From Candidatus Synechococcus calcipolaris G9 (GTDB lineage Bacteria > Cyanobacteriota > Cyanobacteriia > Thermosynechococcales > Thermosynechococcaceae): a DNA stretch of 64,000 nucleotides. Of the stretch, positions 1-9,028 are shown piece after piece. Every line of letters begins with the position of its first letter. The stretch's first letter is position 1. The stretch lies in assembly GCF_029582805.1 (NCBI RefSeq), contig NZ_JAKKUT010000002.1, positions 62,001 through 126,000 of the forward strand, given 5' to 3'. Below the pieces are notes generated by a model. It had not been told where the DNA came from. It was given only the letters and a program-made list of their open reading frames with translations, and made no database searches. The position numbers and the translations under genes are program-made.

Positions 1-38
1 TCACCCCGCCCCTAATCCCCCCATCAAAGTGGCGAGGG

Positions 39-57
39 TTGCAAGTGGGGCTTGCAA
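39..57. repeat. Small inverted repeat upstream of rplI
   Basis: A perfect 7-bp inverted repeat (TTGCAAG / CTTGCAA) with a 5-base loop is followed by GTTTTG. It could end transcription of a gene lying before the window or sit in the rplI promoter region. The T tract is too weak to call it a terminator with confidence. Confidence 0.35.
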
Positions 58-111
58 GTTTTGTACGGTAAGATTGATCTACTGTACATCATTAAATCTA
101 GGAATCAACCC

Positions 112-570
112 ATGGGAAAGCGGGTGCAAGTCGTTTTGAATGAAACGGTGTCAAAATTAGGGCGATCGGGACAGGTGGTTGACGTTGCCCCTGGTTATGC
201 CAGAAATTATCTTTTACCCCGTGGGATGGCAGAACCAGCTACTGCGAGTGCCCTCAAGCGGGTGGAACGCCTGCAAGCCCAGGAAAAGCAACGGTTGGCT
301 GAGTTAAAATCCGTGGCGGAAAAGCAAAAAATTGCCCTGGAAACCATTGGAACCTACTCCATTGCCATGCCCGTTGGTGAAAAAGAGATGCTCTTCGGCA
401 GTGTCACGGCCCAGGATGTGGCCGATGCCATTCAAGCCATCTCCGGACAAACCATAGATCGCCGGGAAATGACCTTACCGGATATTCGTAAATTGGGAAC
501 CTATACTGTCGAGGCCAAACTCCATCCCGATGTCACCGCCACTGTCAAAGTGTTGGTAGTGCCGGAATAG
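112..570 (+). CDS. rplI: 50S ribosomal protein L9
   Basis: This is ribosomal protein L9, a large-subunit protein that binds 23S rRNA through its N-terminal domain. The protein is 152 residues, the usual length. The N-terminal L9 signature ([11 protein letters not shown], then [11 protein letters not shown]) is intact, followed by a long charged helix (about residues 40-75) and the C-terminal globular domain. The reading frame is open upstream to position 52, but the ATG at 112 gives the conserved N-terminus. It lies 46 bp before dnaB on the same strand, an rplI-dnaB arrangement common in bacteria, so the two may be cotranscribed. Confidence 0.97.
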   Translation: MGKRVQVVLNETVSKLGRSGQVVDVAPGYARNYLLPRGMAEPATASALKRVERLQAQEKQRLAELKSVAEKQKIALETIGTYSIAMPVGEKEMLFGSVTAQDVADAIQAISGQTIDRREMTLPDIRKLGTYTVEAKLHPDVTATVKVLVVPE

Positions 571-616
571 TCTGGATGAGCAAATAATCTGGGTAAACCC
601 ATAGTCTGGAAAAATA

Positions 617-3250
617 ATGGTACAGGAACCTAGTTTCCGCCCGGATGTTGCCTCCCTACCCCCCCAGAACCTCGAAGCGGAGGAGTCTATTTTGGGGGGT
701 ATTCTCTTGGATGGGGAGGCGATCGCCCGCGTGGCGGACATTTTGCCGGTGGATGCCTTTTACCTAAGCTCCCATCGGGATATTTATCGGGCAACCTTGG
801 CCCTCCATGGTCGTGGCAGTCCGACGGATATCCTCTGTGTCACCGCTTGGTTGCAGGATCAGGGGCTGTTAGACAAGATTGGTGGACAAAACAAATTGGC
901 TGAACTGGTGGATCGTACCGTCAGTGCCGTCAATATCGATCGCTATGCCCTGCTGATTAAGGATAAATATCTCCGGCGTAAGCTGATTGAGGTGGGGAGC
1001 AATGTGGTGCAGATGGCCTACGATGCCAGTACCAGTTTAGATACGGTTCTGGATCAGGCCGAGCAACAGATTTTTAGCGTCACCCAGGATCGGGTACAGC
1101 AGGGATTAACGGCGACGGAGGAGATTCTTACCCGTGCCTTTACGGAATTAGAGCAACGGGCGATCGGAAATATTCAGCCGGGCCTGTCCTGTAATTTTTA
1201 TGATCTGGATAATTTAACCCAGGGTTTTCAGCGATCGGATCTGATTATCATTGCCGGTCGTCCCTCCATGGGGAAAACCGCCATTTCCCTGCAAATTGCC
1301 CGCCGCATTGCGGAAATTCACCATCTTGGGGTAGCGGTTTTTAGTTTGGAAATGTCCAAGGAGCAACTGGTGCAGCGACTTTTAGCCAGCGAAGCTCGCA
1401 TTGATAGTAATTATCTCCGGGCCGGCCGCATTAATCAGCACCAGTGGGAACCCCTGAGTCGGGCGATCGGTGTCCTCTCCCAGTTACCCATTTATATTGA
1501 CGATACGGCCAATCCCAGCCTAGGGGAAATTCGCTCCAATGCTCGGCGATTACAAGCCGAACATCCCCAGGGGTTAGGGTTGATTTTAATTGATTACTTA
1601 CAGTTAATGGGCAGTGATGATGGTACGGAGGGCCGGGTACAGGAATTGTCCAAAATCACGCGATCGCTGAAGGGATTAGCCCGGGAGTTAAATGTCCCCA
1701 TTGTTGCCCTATCCCAGTTAAGTCGGGGGGTAGAAGCTCGGCAAAATAAACGCCCATTAATGTCAGATCTTCGCGAGTCAGGTTGCTTAACTGGGGATAC
1801 GCTTATTCCCCTAGCTGACAATGGGCAGATTGTCCCCCTGAAGTCCTTAGTGGGGCAATCCGGCTTTAAGGTATGGTCACTGAATCAAACCACTGGAAAG
1901 TTGGTACCAGCTATTGTTAGTCATGCTTTTGCAACTGGTATCAAACCCGTTTGGCAGCTTACAACCCAACTGGGACGGACTATTAAAGCAACGGCAAATC
2001 ATCCATTTTTAACCATTCATGGCTGGCAGCGACTGGATCAACTTAAGGTAGGTACATATATTGCCCTACCCAGGAAAATTTCCATCGGACAAAATACATC
2101 GTTGGAACATACACGGTTAGCTTTATTAGGACATTTGATTGGTGATGGCTGTACCCTACCTCGTCATAGTATTCAGTACACAACTAAGGAATTAGAATTA
2201 GCAGAGGAAGTAGTCCGTTTAGTATCATATAGTTTTAAGCATCAAATTAATCCACGCATTGCTCCTGAAAGAAATTGGTATCAAGTCTATCTCGCAGCAG
2301 ATAAACATTTGACCCATGGACAACGAAATCCAATTGCTGCGTGGTTAGATGAATTAGAGCTTTTTGGTAAACGATCTCACGAAAAATTCATCCCTCGGTC
2401 TGTTTTCAACCAACCCAAAGATTCAATTGCCCTATTTCTCAAACATCTCTGGGCAACGGATGGATGTATTCATCACAAAAGCGATCGCCACCCCCAAATC
2501 TTTTATGCAACCAGTAGTTACCAACTTGCTAGGGATGTTCAATCTTTACTATTGCGGTTTGAAATTAATGCAATTTTACGATCGGTATCCCAAGGCAGTA
2601 AAGGTCGCTGTCAATTTCATGTTTTAATTAGTGGAAAACAGGATTTAGAGCGATTTATTCATGAAATTGGTGCCCTAGGCTCTCGCCGTCAGCAGGCTCT
2701 GCAAAATATTAACCATCAAATAAGCTCTTGTCAAAGCAATACCAATCGAGACATTGTACCTAAAGATGTTTGGCAATTATATGTTAAACCAGCCATGCAA
2801 AAAACTGGAACGACAGAACGGCAATTACAGTCTAGTTTAGGGATCTCCTATTGTGGGACAAGTCTCTATAGAAGCAATCTGAGCCGAGAACGATGCCAGA
2901 AAGTCGCAGATGTATTAAATTCAGAGTCCCTGGCTCAATTAGCAAATAGTGATATTTATTGGGACAAAATTAAAGAAATTGAGTTTATTGGCGAAATAGA
3001 GGTTTATGATTTAACCGTTCCTAAGCATCACAACTTTGTAGCTAACAATATAATTGTACATAATTCCATTGAGCAAGATGCAGACCTAGTGATATTACTC
3101 TATCGGGATGAATACTATAACCCGGACACCCCCGATCGCGGCATTTGTGAATTGATTTTAGCGAAACATCGCAATGGCCCCGTGGGAACGGTCAAACTGT
3201 TATTTGATCCCCAGTACACTCGTTTTGAAAACCTCGCCCAGCAAAATTAA
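617..3250 (+). CDS. dnaB: Replicative DNA helicase DnaB, interrupted by an intein
   Basis: This is the hexameric helicase that unwinds DNA at the replication fork. The precursor is 877 residues, and removing the intein leaves a 450-residue DnaB of normal size. The N-terminal primase-interacting domain covers about residues 15-150. The RecA-type ATPase has Walker A GRPSMGKT at 214-221 and a Walker B region with LILIDYLQL. The C-terminal motor segment is split, with DLRESG before the insert and [15 protein letters not shown] after it. Both exteins are in one frame, so a single precursor is made and must splice. The intein has its own entry. The insertion point is the same conserved DnaB site used by the Synechocystis 6803 intein. 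The start ATG at 617 gives the usual cyanobacterial N-terminus. Confidence 0.97.
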   Translation: MVQEPSFRPDVASLPPQNLEAEESILGGILLDGEAIARVADILPVDAFYLSSHRDIYRATLALHGRGSPTDILCVTAWLQDQGLLDKIGGQNKLAELVDRTVSAVNIDRYALLIKDKYLRRKLIEVGSNVVQMAYDASTSLDTVLDQAEQQIFSVTQDRVQQGLTATEEILTRAFTELEQRAIGNIQPGLSCNFYDLDNLTQGFQRSDLIIIAGRPSMGKTAISLQIARRIAEIHHLGVAVFSLEMSKEQLVQRLLASEARIDSNYLRAGRINQHQWEPLSRAIGVLSQLPIYIDDTANPSLGEIRSNARRLQAEHPQGLGLILIDYLQLMGSDDGTEGRVQELSKITRSLKGLARELNVPIVALSQLSRGVEARQNKRPLMSDLRESGCLTGDTLIPLADNGQIVPLKSLVGQSGFKVWSLNQTTGKLVPAIVSHAFATGIKPVWQLTTQLGRTIKATANHPFLTIHGWQRLDQLKVGTYIALPRKISIGQNTSLEHTRLALLGHLIGDGCTLPRHSIQYTTKELELAEEVVRLVSYSFKHQINPRIAPERNWYQVYLAADKHLTHGQRNPIAAWLDELELFGKRSHEKFIPRSVFNQPKDSIALFLKHLWATDGCIHHKSDRHPQIFYATSSYQLARDVQSLLLRFEINAILRSVSQGSKGRCQFHVLISGKQDLERFIHEIGALGSRRQQALQNINHQISSCQSNTNRDIVPKDVWQLYVKPAMQKTGTTERQLQSSLGISYCGTSLYRSNLSRERCQKVADVLNSESLAQLANSDIYWDKIKEIEFIGEIEVYDLTVPKHHNFVANNIIVHNSIEQDADLVILLYRDEYYNPDTPDRGICELILAKHRNGPVGTVKLLFDPQYTRFENLAQQN
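1784..3064 (+). other. Full-length DnaB intein with LAGLIDADG endonuclease domain
   Basis: This 427-residue in-frame protein intron occupies DnaB residues 390-816. It starts with the nucleophile Cys in CLTGDTLI. The N-splicing block B is present ([15 protein letters not shown], with the TxxH-type His). It ends VHN followed by Ser+1, giving the penultimate His, terminal Asn and extein nucleophile needed for splicing. Between the splicing halves lie two dodecapeptide motifs, LLGHLIGDG and LKHLWATDG. Each retains the terminal Asp-Gly that supplies the metal-binding Asp of LAGLIDADG endonucleases. Length and N-terminal sequence resemble the Synechocystis DnaB intein (known to be about 429 residues). 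Splicing looks competent, and endonuclease activity is plausible from the retained Asp residues. Base composition inside the insert is visibly more AT-rich than in the exteins, in keeping with a mobile origin. Confidence 0.95.
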
Positions 3251-3288
3251 GATTAAAAATTAATATTACTAACATCATTGGCAAATTC

Positions 3289-3726
3289 ATGGCCCATCGT
3301 AACCCTGCCCCCACCGTTGATATGATCATCGAGCTAAGCGATCGCCCCGGTCAGCCAATTATTTTAATTGAGCGTAAGCATCCCCCCCTGGGTTGGGCCA
3401 TTCCCGGTGGCTTTGTGGACTACGGTGAAACGGTAGAAAATGCTGCACGCCGGGAAGCCAAGGAGGAAATTAGTCTGGATGTCACCCTAAGGGATTTGCT
3501 CTACGTTTACTCCTGTCCCGATCGCGACCCGCGTCAACATACCATTAGCATTGTGTTTATTGGGACTGCTACGGGTACGCCCCAAGCGGCGGATGATGCC
3601 AAACATGTCGGCATTTTTACCCTAGAAAATCTACCAGAAATCCTCTGTTTTGATCATGGCGTTATCCTCCAGGATTACTATCACTATCGCACCAGCGGAA
3701 ATCGACCCAATCCTGCACGTTATTGA
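3289..3726 (+). CDS. NUDIX hydrolase
   Basis: This 145-residue protein is of the ADP-ribose pyrophosphatase-like NUDIX type, enzymes that cleave nucleoside diphosphates linked to another moiety using Mg2+. The Nudix box runs from GGFVDYGE to REAKEEISL (about residues 42-64) and contains the expected Gly, Glu, Arg and paired Glu residues. Substrate cannot be read from sequence; ADP-ribose or NAD-related compounds are typical for this subgroup. It lies 38 bp after dnaB and 6 bp before the acetyltransferase, all on the same strand, so a short operon is likely. Confidence 0.88.
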   Translation: MAHRNPAPTVDMIIELSDRPGQPIILIERKHPPLGWAIPGGFVDYGETVENAARREAKEEISLDVTLRDLLYVYSCPDRDPRQHTISIVFIGTATGTPQAADDAKHVGIFTLENLPEILCFDHGVILQDYYHYRTSGNRPNPARY

Positions 3727-3732
3727 TGTTGA

Positions 3733-4377
3733 ATGATGATGATGAATTCTTACCCTAATCCCGATCAAATTCATCCCTTACCTGAATTTCCCCAGGTTTG
3801 TTTTATTAAAAATGTGATTAAAAATCCCCAGATTATTGTTGGTGATTATACTTACTATGATGATCCATTGGATTCGGTCAACTTTGAGCGAAACGTCCTC
3901 TACCATTATCCCTTTAGTCGCGATCGCCTGATTATTGGCAAGTTCTGTGCGATCGCCCAAGGGGTGACATTTATGATGAATGATGCAAATCATTGTATGG
4001 ATGGTTTTTCCACCTATCCCTTTGAAATTTTTGGCCAAGATTGGCAACGACTTCAGGCACAGCGGCCTGCCCCTAAACACAAAGGCGATACTGTGATTGG
4101 CCATGATGTTTGGCTGGGCTACCAGTCGTTGATTCTGCCAGGGATTCAGATTGGTTCGGGAGCCATTATTGGTGCAAAGGCGGTGGTGAGTCGAGATGTC
4201 CCGGCCTATGCCATTGTGGCGGGTAACCCGGCCCGAGTCGTTCGCTATCGCTTTGGGGCGGAGGTCATTCAGGAACTTTTAGATCTGGCCTGGTGGGATT
4301 GGCCCCGGGAAAAAATTAGCCGCAACCTGGAATTGATTGTTGGTGGGGATATCGATCGCCTCAAAGGCTGCACCTAA
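3733..4377 (+). CDS. CatB/Vat-type hexapeptide-repeat O-acetyltransferase
   Basis: This 214-residue left-handed beta-helix acyltransferase resembles the streptogramin (Vat) and xenobiotic (CatB) acetyltransferases. Visible family features are GKFCAIAQGVTFMMNDANH, where the final His is the catalytic base of the family, and the hexapeptide-repeat coil IGHDVWLGYQSLILPG through GAIIGAKAVVSRDVPAYAIVAGNPARVVRYRF. The active-site loop FSTYPFEIFG is also present. Family members use acetyl-CoA to O-acetylate hydroxyl groups on antibiotics or sugars, but no substrate can be assigned here and cyanobacterial homologues are not proven resistance genes. The start is ambiguous among four consecutive ATG codons (3733-3744). 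Confidence 0.85.
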   Translation: MMMMNSYPNPDQIHPLPEFPQVCFIKNVIKNPQIIVGDYTYYDDPLDSVNFERNVLYHYPFSRDRLIIGKFCAIAQGVTFMMNDANHCMDGFSTYPFEIFGQDWQRLQAQRPAPKHKGDTVIGHDVWLGYQSLILPGIQIGSGAIIGAKAVVSRDVPAYAIVAGNPARVVRYRFGAEVIQELLDLAWWDWPREKISRNLELIVGGDIDRLKGCT

Positions 4378-4428
4378 CCCCCAAGGGATTGATCTTGCCT
4401 TAAACCAGGAAAATTTTGATATTAAAGT

Positions 4429-4542
4429 ATAGCTGTCGCCTGTTTCCTTAGGACATTTCGGATAAGGGGGGTGTGGGGGCGAAGCCCCCAGCCAGGGGTT
4501 CCACCCCTGCACCCCGTCCTAATAATGAGTAACAATAGCTAT
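4429..4542. repeat. MITE-like foldback element
   Basis: This 114-bp noncoding element is bounded by imperfect terminal inverted repeats: ATAGCTGT...TTAGGAC on the left (4429-4454) and its near complement GTCCTAA...AGCTAT on the right (4516-4542). The centre can fold into a three-way junction. An outer stem GGGGTG/CACCCC encloses two GC-rich hairpins, GGGGGC-GAA-GCCCCC and AGGGGT-TCC-ACCCCT. There is no ORF. The architecture is that of a small nonautonomous transposable element or structured intergenic repeat. Similar GGGGGCGAAGCCCCC cassettes are known to recur in many cyanobacterial genomes. No second copy was seen in this window. Confidence 0.6.
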
Positions 4543-4573
4543 TTGACATTTTTGTGGGTATCGGGCATAAAGA

Positions 4574-5149
4574 ATGGCACCGGATAGAATCAGCCAAGAA
4601 AAATCACGACTACGCAAACGGCTGCTCCATCAACGCCAAAGCCTCTCGCCCCAGGACTGGCATCATCACAGCGATCGCCTCTGGGAGCGTCTAACCAGGC
4701 TGCCGGATTTTCAACGGGCAACTACGGTTTTGGCCTATATGAGCCATCGCCGTGAACCGGATCTCGCTGGGTTATTCCAGCACAGTCACAAAATCTGGGG
4801 ACTGCCCCGCTGCCAGGGAGAAAACCTGACTTGGCATCATTACCAACCGGGCATTGATCGGCTCACTCCGGGTCAGTTTGGCATTCTAGAACCCGATTTA
4901 GATTGGCAAGAACTTACCCTAGAGCAGGTGGACTTAGTCTTAGTCCCCTGTGTGGCCGGCGATCGCCAGGGCTATCGATTGGGCTACGGTGGCGGCTACT
5001 ACGATCGCCTGTTTATGGATTCAGCTTGGCGGCGGATTCCCCGCATTGGCCTCCTGTTTCATTTTGCTCTGTTGGAGCGGTTGCCCCACCATGATTGGGA
5101 TATCCCCTTAAATGGCGTTTGCACAGAAGAAGCCACCATTATGATCTAG
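4574..5149 (+). CDS. 5-formyltetrahydrofolate cyclo-ligase
   Basis: This is the ATP-dependent enzyme that converts 5-formyl-THF to 5,10-methenyl-THF in folate one-carbon metabolism, acting in the cytoplasm. It is 191 residues, the normal family length. The N-terminal basic SRLRKRLLHQRQ helix and the C-terminal signature DRQGYRLGYGGGYYDRL (substrate/ATP-binding loop) are both present. The ATG at 4574 follows the foldback repeat by about 30 bp, so that repeat sits in its 5' region. It converges with chlP, with 34 bp between the stop codons. Confidence 0.93.
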   Translation: MAPDRISQEKSRLRKRLLHQRQSLSPQDWHHHSDRLWERLTRLPDFQRATTVLAYMSHRREPDLAGLFQHSHKIWGLPRCQGENLTWHHYQPGIDRLTPGQFGILEPDLDWQELTLEQVDLVLVPCVAGDRQGYRLGYGGGYYDRLFMDSAWRRIPRIGLLFHFALLERLPHHDWDIPLNGVCTEEATIMI

Positions 5150-5183
5150 GGTAGGGCTGGTAAAAATCAACGCAAAAGCAAAC

Positions 5184-6407
5184 CTAGGGAGCTAGGGCAT
5201 TCCCCCGCAGGAGGCTGCCAATGGTTTTAGCGGTAATTTTAAGCTGCACCAAGGGATTGGCCGGCACCACGGTTTTATAGAGATAGCTATCAAACGTGAG
5301 CTTTTGCACATCCATGTCGCTACACATTTCCACAAAGGCCTCACGGGTGGCATCGGTGCGATAGAAGACCCGTTGCAGCCAGTCTAAAACCAAGTAGGTC
5401 ATGCCGTACTTTTGATCCCACCGCTTCAGATACACCTTCAGATCCGCTTCGCTGGGAATCCGTTGGCCACCATTGGAAAATTCGACAATGGCTTCGGCAC
5501 ACATCCGCGCAGATTTAGCGGCAAAGTAAATCCCTTCCCCAGAGGACTTTGTAACCGTTCCGGCCGCATCTCCCACAAGGGCAACCCGACCGACAACCCG
5601 CCGCGGCCGTGGATGCTCGGGAATGGGGTGGGCTTCTACCTTGATGATTTGCCCACCAGCGAGTTTGGCGGCGGCCCGGGCCCGAATTCCCGCCTGCAAT
5701 TCCTTGATCCGGTCTTTATTGACCTTCATTGTGCCCGTACCCACGGCAACGTGATCGTACTTCGGAAAGACCCAGGCGTAAAAATCCGGGGATACATCAT
5801 TGCCTACATACATTTCCGCCAGTTCATCGTAGTAGGCCATCTTGTCCTCAGGTAAGCGGATGCGTTCCTGGAAGGCAATGGCGTAGTTGTAATCCCCGGC
5901 TTTAATTTCCTTGGCAATCCGAGAATTGGCACCATCGGCCCCAATCACCACGTCCACCTCTAGGGTTTTGCTGTTGCCCTCGGGGCCGCCCTCGCTGAGA
6001 TCGGCGTAGTGCAGGGTATAGGGCTTATCGTTTTCCGTGGGTTGCTCTAACTTGAAAACTGTGCCATTGATTAACGTAGCCCCAAAACCAGCGGCGCGAT
6101 CGCGGAGGTAACCATCTAGGACTTCCCGGCGACACATACCAATGTATTCATCATCCTTGAGGGTTTGACCAATATTCACCTCAATATTAGACGGCGAAAT
6201 CATTTTCATCTTCCGCACCCGGCGATCGATGATTTGGGGAGGTAGATCAAACTCACTCACCATGCATAGGGGAATCGCGCCACCACAGGGCTTGGCATTA
6301 TCTAGTTTGCGTTCAAATAAGTAGGTCTCAATACCGGCCTTAGCTAAAATCTCTGCGGCAGAGGAACCAGCCGGGCCCCCTCCGACAACTGCAACCCGAA
6401 GTGACAA
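5184..6407 (-). CDS. chlP: Geranylgeranyl reductase (chlorophyll phytol synthesis)
   Basis: This flavoprotein reduces the geranylgeranyl group (as pyrophosphate or on chlorophyllide) to phytyl using NADPH, for chlorophyll and tocopherol synthesis. The FAD-binding motif GGGPAGSSAAE lies at the N-terminus, followed by AGIETYLFERK, the family signature NAKPCGGAIPLCM, and the second FAD motif VGDAAGTVTKSSGEGI. The frame is open back to an ATG at 6560, but the 51 extra residues do not look like the family. A TTG at 6407 preceded by GGGAGA at proper spacing gives 407 residues, the standard length, beginning MSLRVAVVGGG. The TTG is therefore preferred. It is transcribed away from rsfS, with about 280 bp of shared regulatory space. 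Confidence 0.95.
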   Translation of the reverse strand: MSLRVAVVGGGPAGSSAAEILAKAGIETYLFERKLDNAKPCGGAIPLCMVSEFDLPPQIIDRRVRKMKMISPSNIEVNIGQTLKDDEYIGMCRREVLDGYLRDRAAGFGATLINGTVFKLEQPTENDKPYTLHYADLSEGGPEGNSKTLEVDVVIGADGANSRIAKEIKAGDYNYAIAFQERIRLPEDKMAYYDELAEMYVGNDVSPDFYAWVFPKYDHVAVGTGTMKVNKDRIKELQAGIRARAAAKLAGGQIIKVEAHPIPEHPRPRRVVGRVALVGDAAGTVTKSSGEGIYFAAKSARMCAEAIVEFSNGGQRIPSEADLKVYLKRWDQKYGMTYLVLDWLQRVFYRTDATREAFVEMCSDMDVQKLTFDSYLYKTVVPANPLVQLKITAKTIGSLLRGNALAP

Positions 6408-6684
6408 CGGAGTTCTCCCAATGATTGCGAAACGATCAACAGTTTGGATGGTATCACGGCCATTTTGCTCCTTCAATGGTTTAATAGCATCCGGCAGTAA
6501 ACTGTAACACTCCGTAATTTTCCTGGGGGTATAATCGTACTTTTCGCGTACTTTTGGCATAAATCAGGAGAACTCTTCCCCTAAAAGTAAAAGAAACGGT
6601 ATCCTAGGGTTACAGCGTGGAGAATCAAGACTGGCCTCACCTAACCCAAAAGCCTCAATTGCAGGAATTGATACCAGTTTAAAT

Positions 6685-7038
6685 TTGGCTTGGATAGCTG
6701 CCCAGGCAGCGGACGATCGCAAGGGTGGAGATATTTGCATCCTCAAGGTTACGGCGGTGTCCTACTTAACGGATTATCTGGTGATTATTACTGGCCTATC
6801 CAAAACCCAAGTGCGGGCCATTGCCCAGGGGATTAAGGATGCCACCGCAGACCATTGCCAGCGATCGCCCGTCCATAGTGAGGGGGAAGGGGATGCCTCC
6901 TGGGTATTACTGGACTATGGGGATGTAATGATTCATGTCCAGCTTCCCAAGGAACGGCAGTTTTATAACCTGGAAGCCTTTTGGGGGCACGCGGAACGAA
7001 TTCCCTTTGAGCAGGAATTCTCTCTGCCATCACGGTAA
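6685..7038 (+). CDS. rsfS: Ribosomal silencing factor RsfS (Iojap family)
   Basis: RsfS binds L14 on the 50S subunit and blocks subunit joining during starvation. The core family pattern is clear: AADDRKGGDICILKV, YLTDYLVIITGLSKTQVRAIA, then GDASWVLLDYGDVMIHV and YNLEAFWG. The start is uncertain. In-frame codons continue upstream without an ATG, so a TTG at 6685 is the first standard start and gives 117 residues, slightly short at the N-terminus. An AGGA at about 6663 could serve a rarer upstream start such as ATT 6667. It lies upstream of the large repeat protein at 7192 on the same strand. Confidence 0.88.
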   Translation: MAWIAAQAADDRKGGDICILKVTAVSYLTDYLVIITGLSKTQVRAIAQGIKDATADHCQRSPVHSEGEGDASWVLLDYGDVMIHVQLPKERQFYNLEAFWGHAERIPFEQEFSLPSR

Positions 7039-7191
7039 ATGACTTTGCAAATAACCTGGAAAGGGGATAAATCGCTCAACGGTACGTCATTGCTCACCTG
7101 TCCTGATAAATAGCCTGATCAGATAAATAGTCTGACGAGTAGCCTGCCTTTATGAATAGCTTGGCAGCTTGCCCCTATCATACTCCTTAGG

Positions 7192-9009
7192 ATGCTCTGG
7201 ATCGCTATGGTCAAGGTCGAACAACCGCAATTTCACTCCTATCGGACTCACCTCTCCCAATGGTTAAAGGGAACGCTTGACCCTAACCCAGGGGCCTATC
7301 CCTGGCTACTCCGGTGGCAAGTTTGGGGGCGGCTATCGATTGTGACATCCTTGGGAGTGATTACCCTATCGACCCTCCTGCTCCTGCGGCAGCCCACGAC
7401 TACGGGGAACTGTCAATTTGTGGTCTGGCCCTTTGCCTCCGCTGCCTTTCGCCTCTACTGCGCCCAGGAAGCCGCCGATCGCCAGACCCTAGAGGATTTA
7501 ATTTTAGCCATTAAATTGGTGGATGATTTACCGGCGGATCACCCCCTCGCTCCCGAAATTAATCGTTGGATTGAGGCCTGGTCAGACCAGGTTTTAGAAT
7601 TAGCCAACGCCGCCTTCCATCAAGGTCATTTAGATCGGGCGATCACCTTTGCCCGGCGAATTCCCAATCATGTTTCCGCCTATGCCAAGGTCGAAGAATC
7701 CATTGAACGCTGGCAAACGGTCTGGAAGGAGGGGGAAATCATCTATCGTGAAGCGGAACTTGCCTTAAAAAATCTTCAGTGGCGGGAAGCCTTTCAGATT
7801 TCCCTAGATTTAATGTATGTCAACTGCCGATATTGGTCGCGGGATCAATTTGAAGCCTTGAATCGGCGAATCATCCAAGCCCAAAAGGAAGATCGTGAAC
7901 TGGATCAAGCCCGCGCTTTAATCAGTCAGGGGGGTGCAAAAAACCTGGCAGCGGCCATGAAGCTCGTTCGGGAAATTGATCCGAGTAGCGATGTCTATCC
8001 AGGGGCGGTGCGGCTCTTAAATGAGATTAGCGATCGCCTGTTAGAGGAAGCGAAAGCGGCCCTTGTTGCCCTGGATATCGATACCGCCGAAGTGACCGCC
8101 CAACTGATTCCTCGGGACATGAGGCCTTGGCAAGCGGGCCAAGATATTTTACGGTTAGTGGCCGCGGAACGATTAGCCCGCAGGGGTATGGGCCAAGAGT
8201 TAAGTACGGCGATCGCCCAAACCCGCCGGATTTTGCCTCAACGGCCCATGTATTCCCAAGCCCAGGACTTTATTCGCCGCTGGCAACGAGACACCCAACT
8301 TTTACAAACCTTGGCCCAAGCCCAACAAACCGCCCGTTCGGGAACGGTAGAGAACCTCTGGGCCGCCGTCTATCACCTCCAAACCATTCCCCAGGGGGGG
8401 AGTCCCTATCGCCAAGAGCAGGTACAGCGACAACTTAATCAATGGCAACGCCAGGCCAAAACCCTAGAGGATCAACCCCTCCTGGATCGGGCGGATCAAC
8501 TTGCCAGTCTGGGGGGAGATCAGGCCCTCGAGGAAGCCCGCCAACTCCTCAGGCAGATTCGCTCCGGCCGCCCTCTATACGATGAAGCCCAAGCGCGGCT
8601 AGATCGCCTCGAACCGGTGACATCCACCCTGGTGACAGCGGATCCCAGGGATGACCCCATGTTCCATTTACCCGGGGTCGAAATTGCCGATGGCCCACCC
8701 CAGGATCAGGCCCGTCTATCCCAGGCCTACAGACGAGCACGGGGTGGAACGCCGGAGGCCCTATCCCAGGCTATTCTCATTGCCAATGATGTTCCGATGA
8801 TGTCTCCCCTCCGTTTCCAGGCCAATGAGTTAATAGATCAATGGGGGGAATTAATCCTCACCCAGGCCCGTTTCTATGGAGAGCGGGATAGTTCCCAGGC
8901 GATCGCCACGGCTCAATTAATTCCACCCCACCATAGACTCTACCCAGAGGCTCAGAATTTGATCCAAGGGTGGCAAGCCAGGGAAACCGTTCCTGATTTT
9001 GGTTTCTAA
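7192..9009 (+). CDS. Membrane-anchored helical repeat protein (unknown function)
   Basis: This 605-residue protein is not recognised as an enzyme. A single hydrophobic segment at about residues 46-66 follows a 45-residue cytoplasmic-looking N-terminus. A conserved block comes next (NCQFVVWPF...RLYCAQEAADR), then a long helical region of TPR-like repeats of about 60 residues. The recurring pattern is a DQPLL box, ALEEAR-type helices, LYDEAQ and a closing RLDRL or W motif. It is a paralogue of the 682-residue protein at 42874-44922: both share the NCQ-(x)-RLYCA block just after the membrane segment and the DQPLL repeat. The large soluble part could be extracytoplasmic, but topology was not computed. 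The start could be ATG 7192 or ATG 7207. Confidence 0.8.
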   Translation: MLWIAMVKVEQPQFHSYRTHLSQWLKGTLDPNPGAYPWLLRWQVWGRLSIVTSLGVITLSTLLLLRQPTTTGNCQFVVWPFASAAFRLYCAQEAADRQTLEDLILAIKLVDDLPADHPLAPEINRWIEAWSDQVLELANAAFHQGHLDRAITFARRIPNHVSAYAKVEESIERWQTVWKEGEIIYREAELALKNLQWREAFQISLDLMYVNCRYWSRDQFEALNRRIIQAQKEDRELDQARALISQGGAKNLAAAMKLVREIDPSSDVYPGAVRLLNEISDRLLEEAKAALVALDIDTAEVTAQLIPRDMRPWQAGQDILRLVAAERLARRGMGQELSTAIAQTRRILPQRPMYSQAQDFIRRWQRDTQLLQTLAQAQQTARSGTVENLWAAVYHLQTIPQGGSPYRQEQVQRQLNQWQRQAKTLEDQPLLDRADQLASLGGDQALEEARQLLRQIRSGRPLYDEAQARLDRLEPVTSTLVTADPRDDPMFHLPGVEIADGPPQDQARLSQAYRRARGGTPEALSQAILIANDVPMMSPLRFQANELIDQWGELILTQARFYGERDSSQAIATAQLIPPHHRLYPEAQNLIQGWQARETVPDFGF

Positions 9010-9028
9010 GGGTTATTAATAATGAGTC

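Noticed and set aside
6408-6560. N-terminal extension of ChlP
   Set aside because: The extra 51 residues do not fit the family; a TTG with GGGAGA at 6407 gives the normal length.
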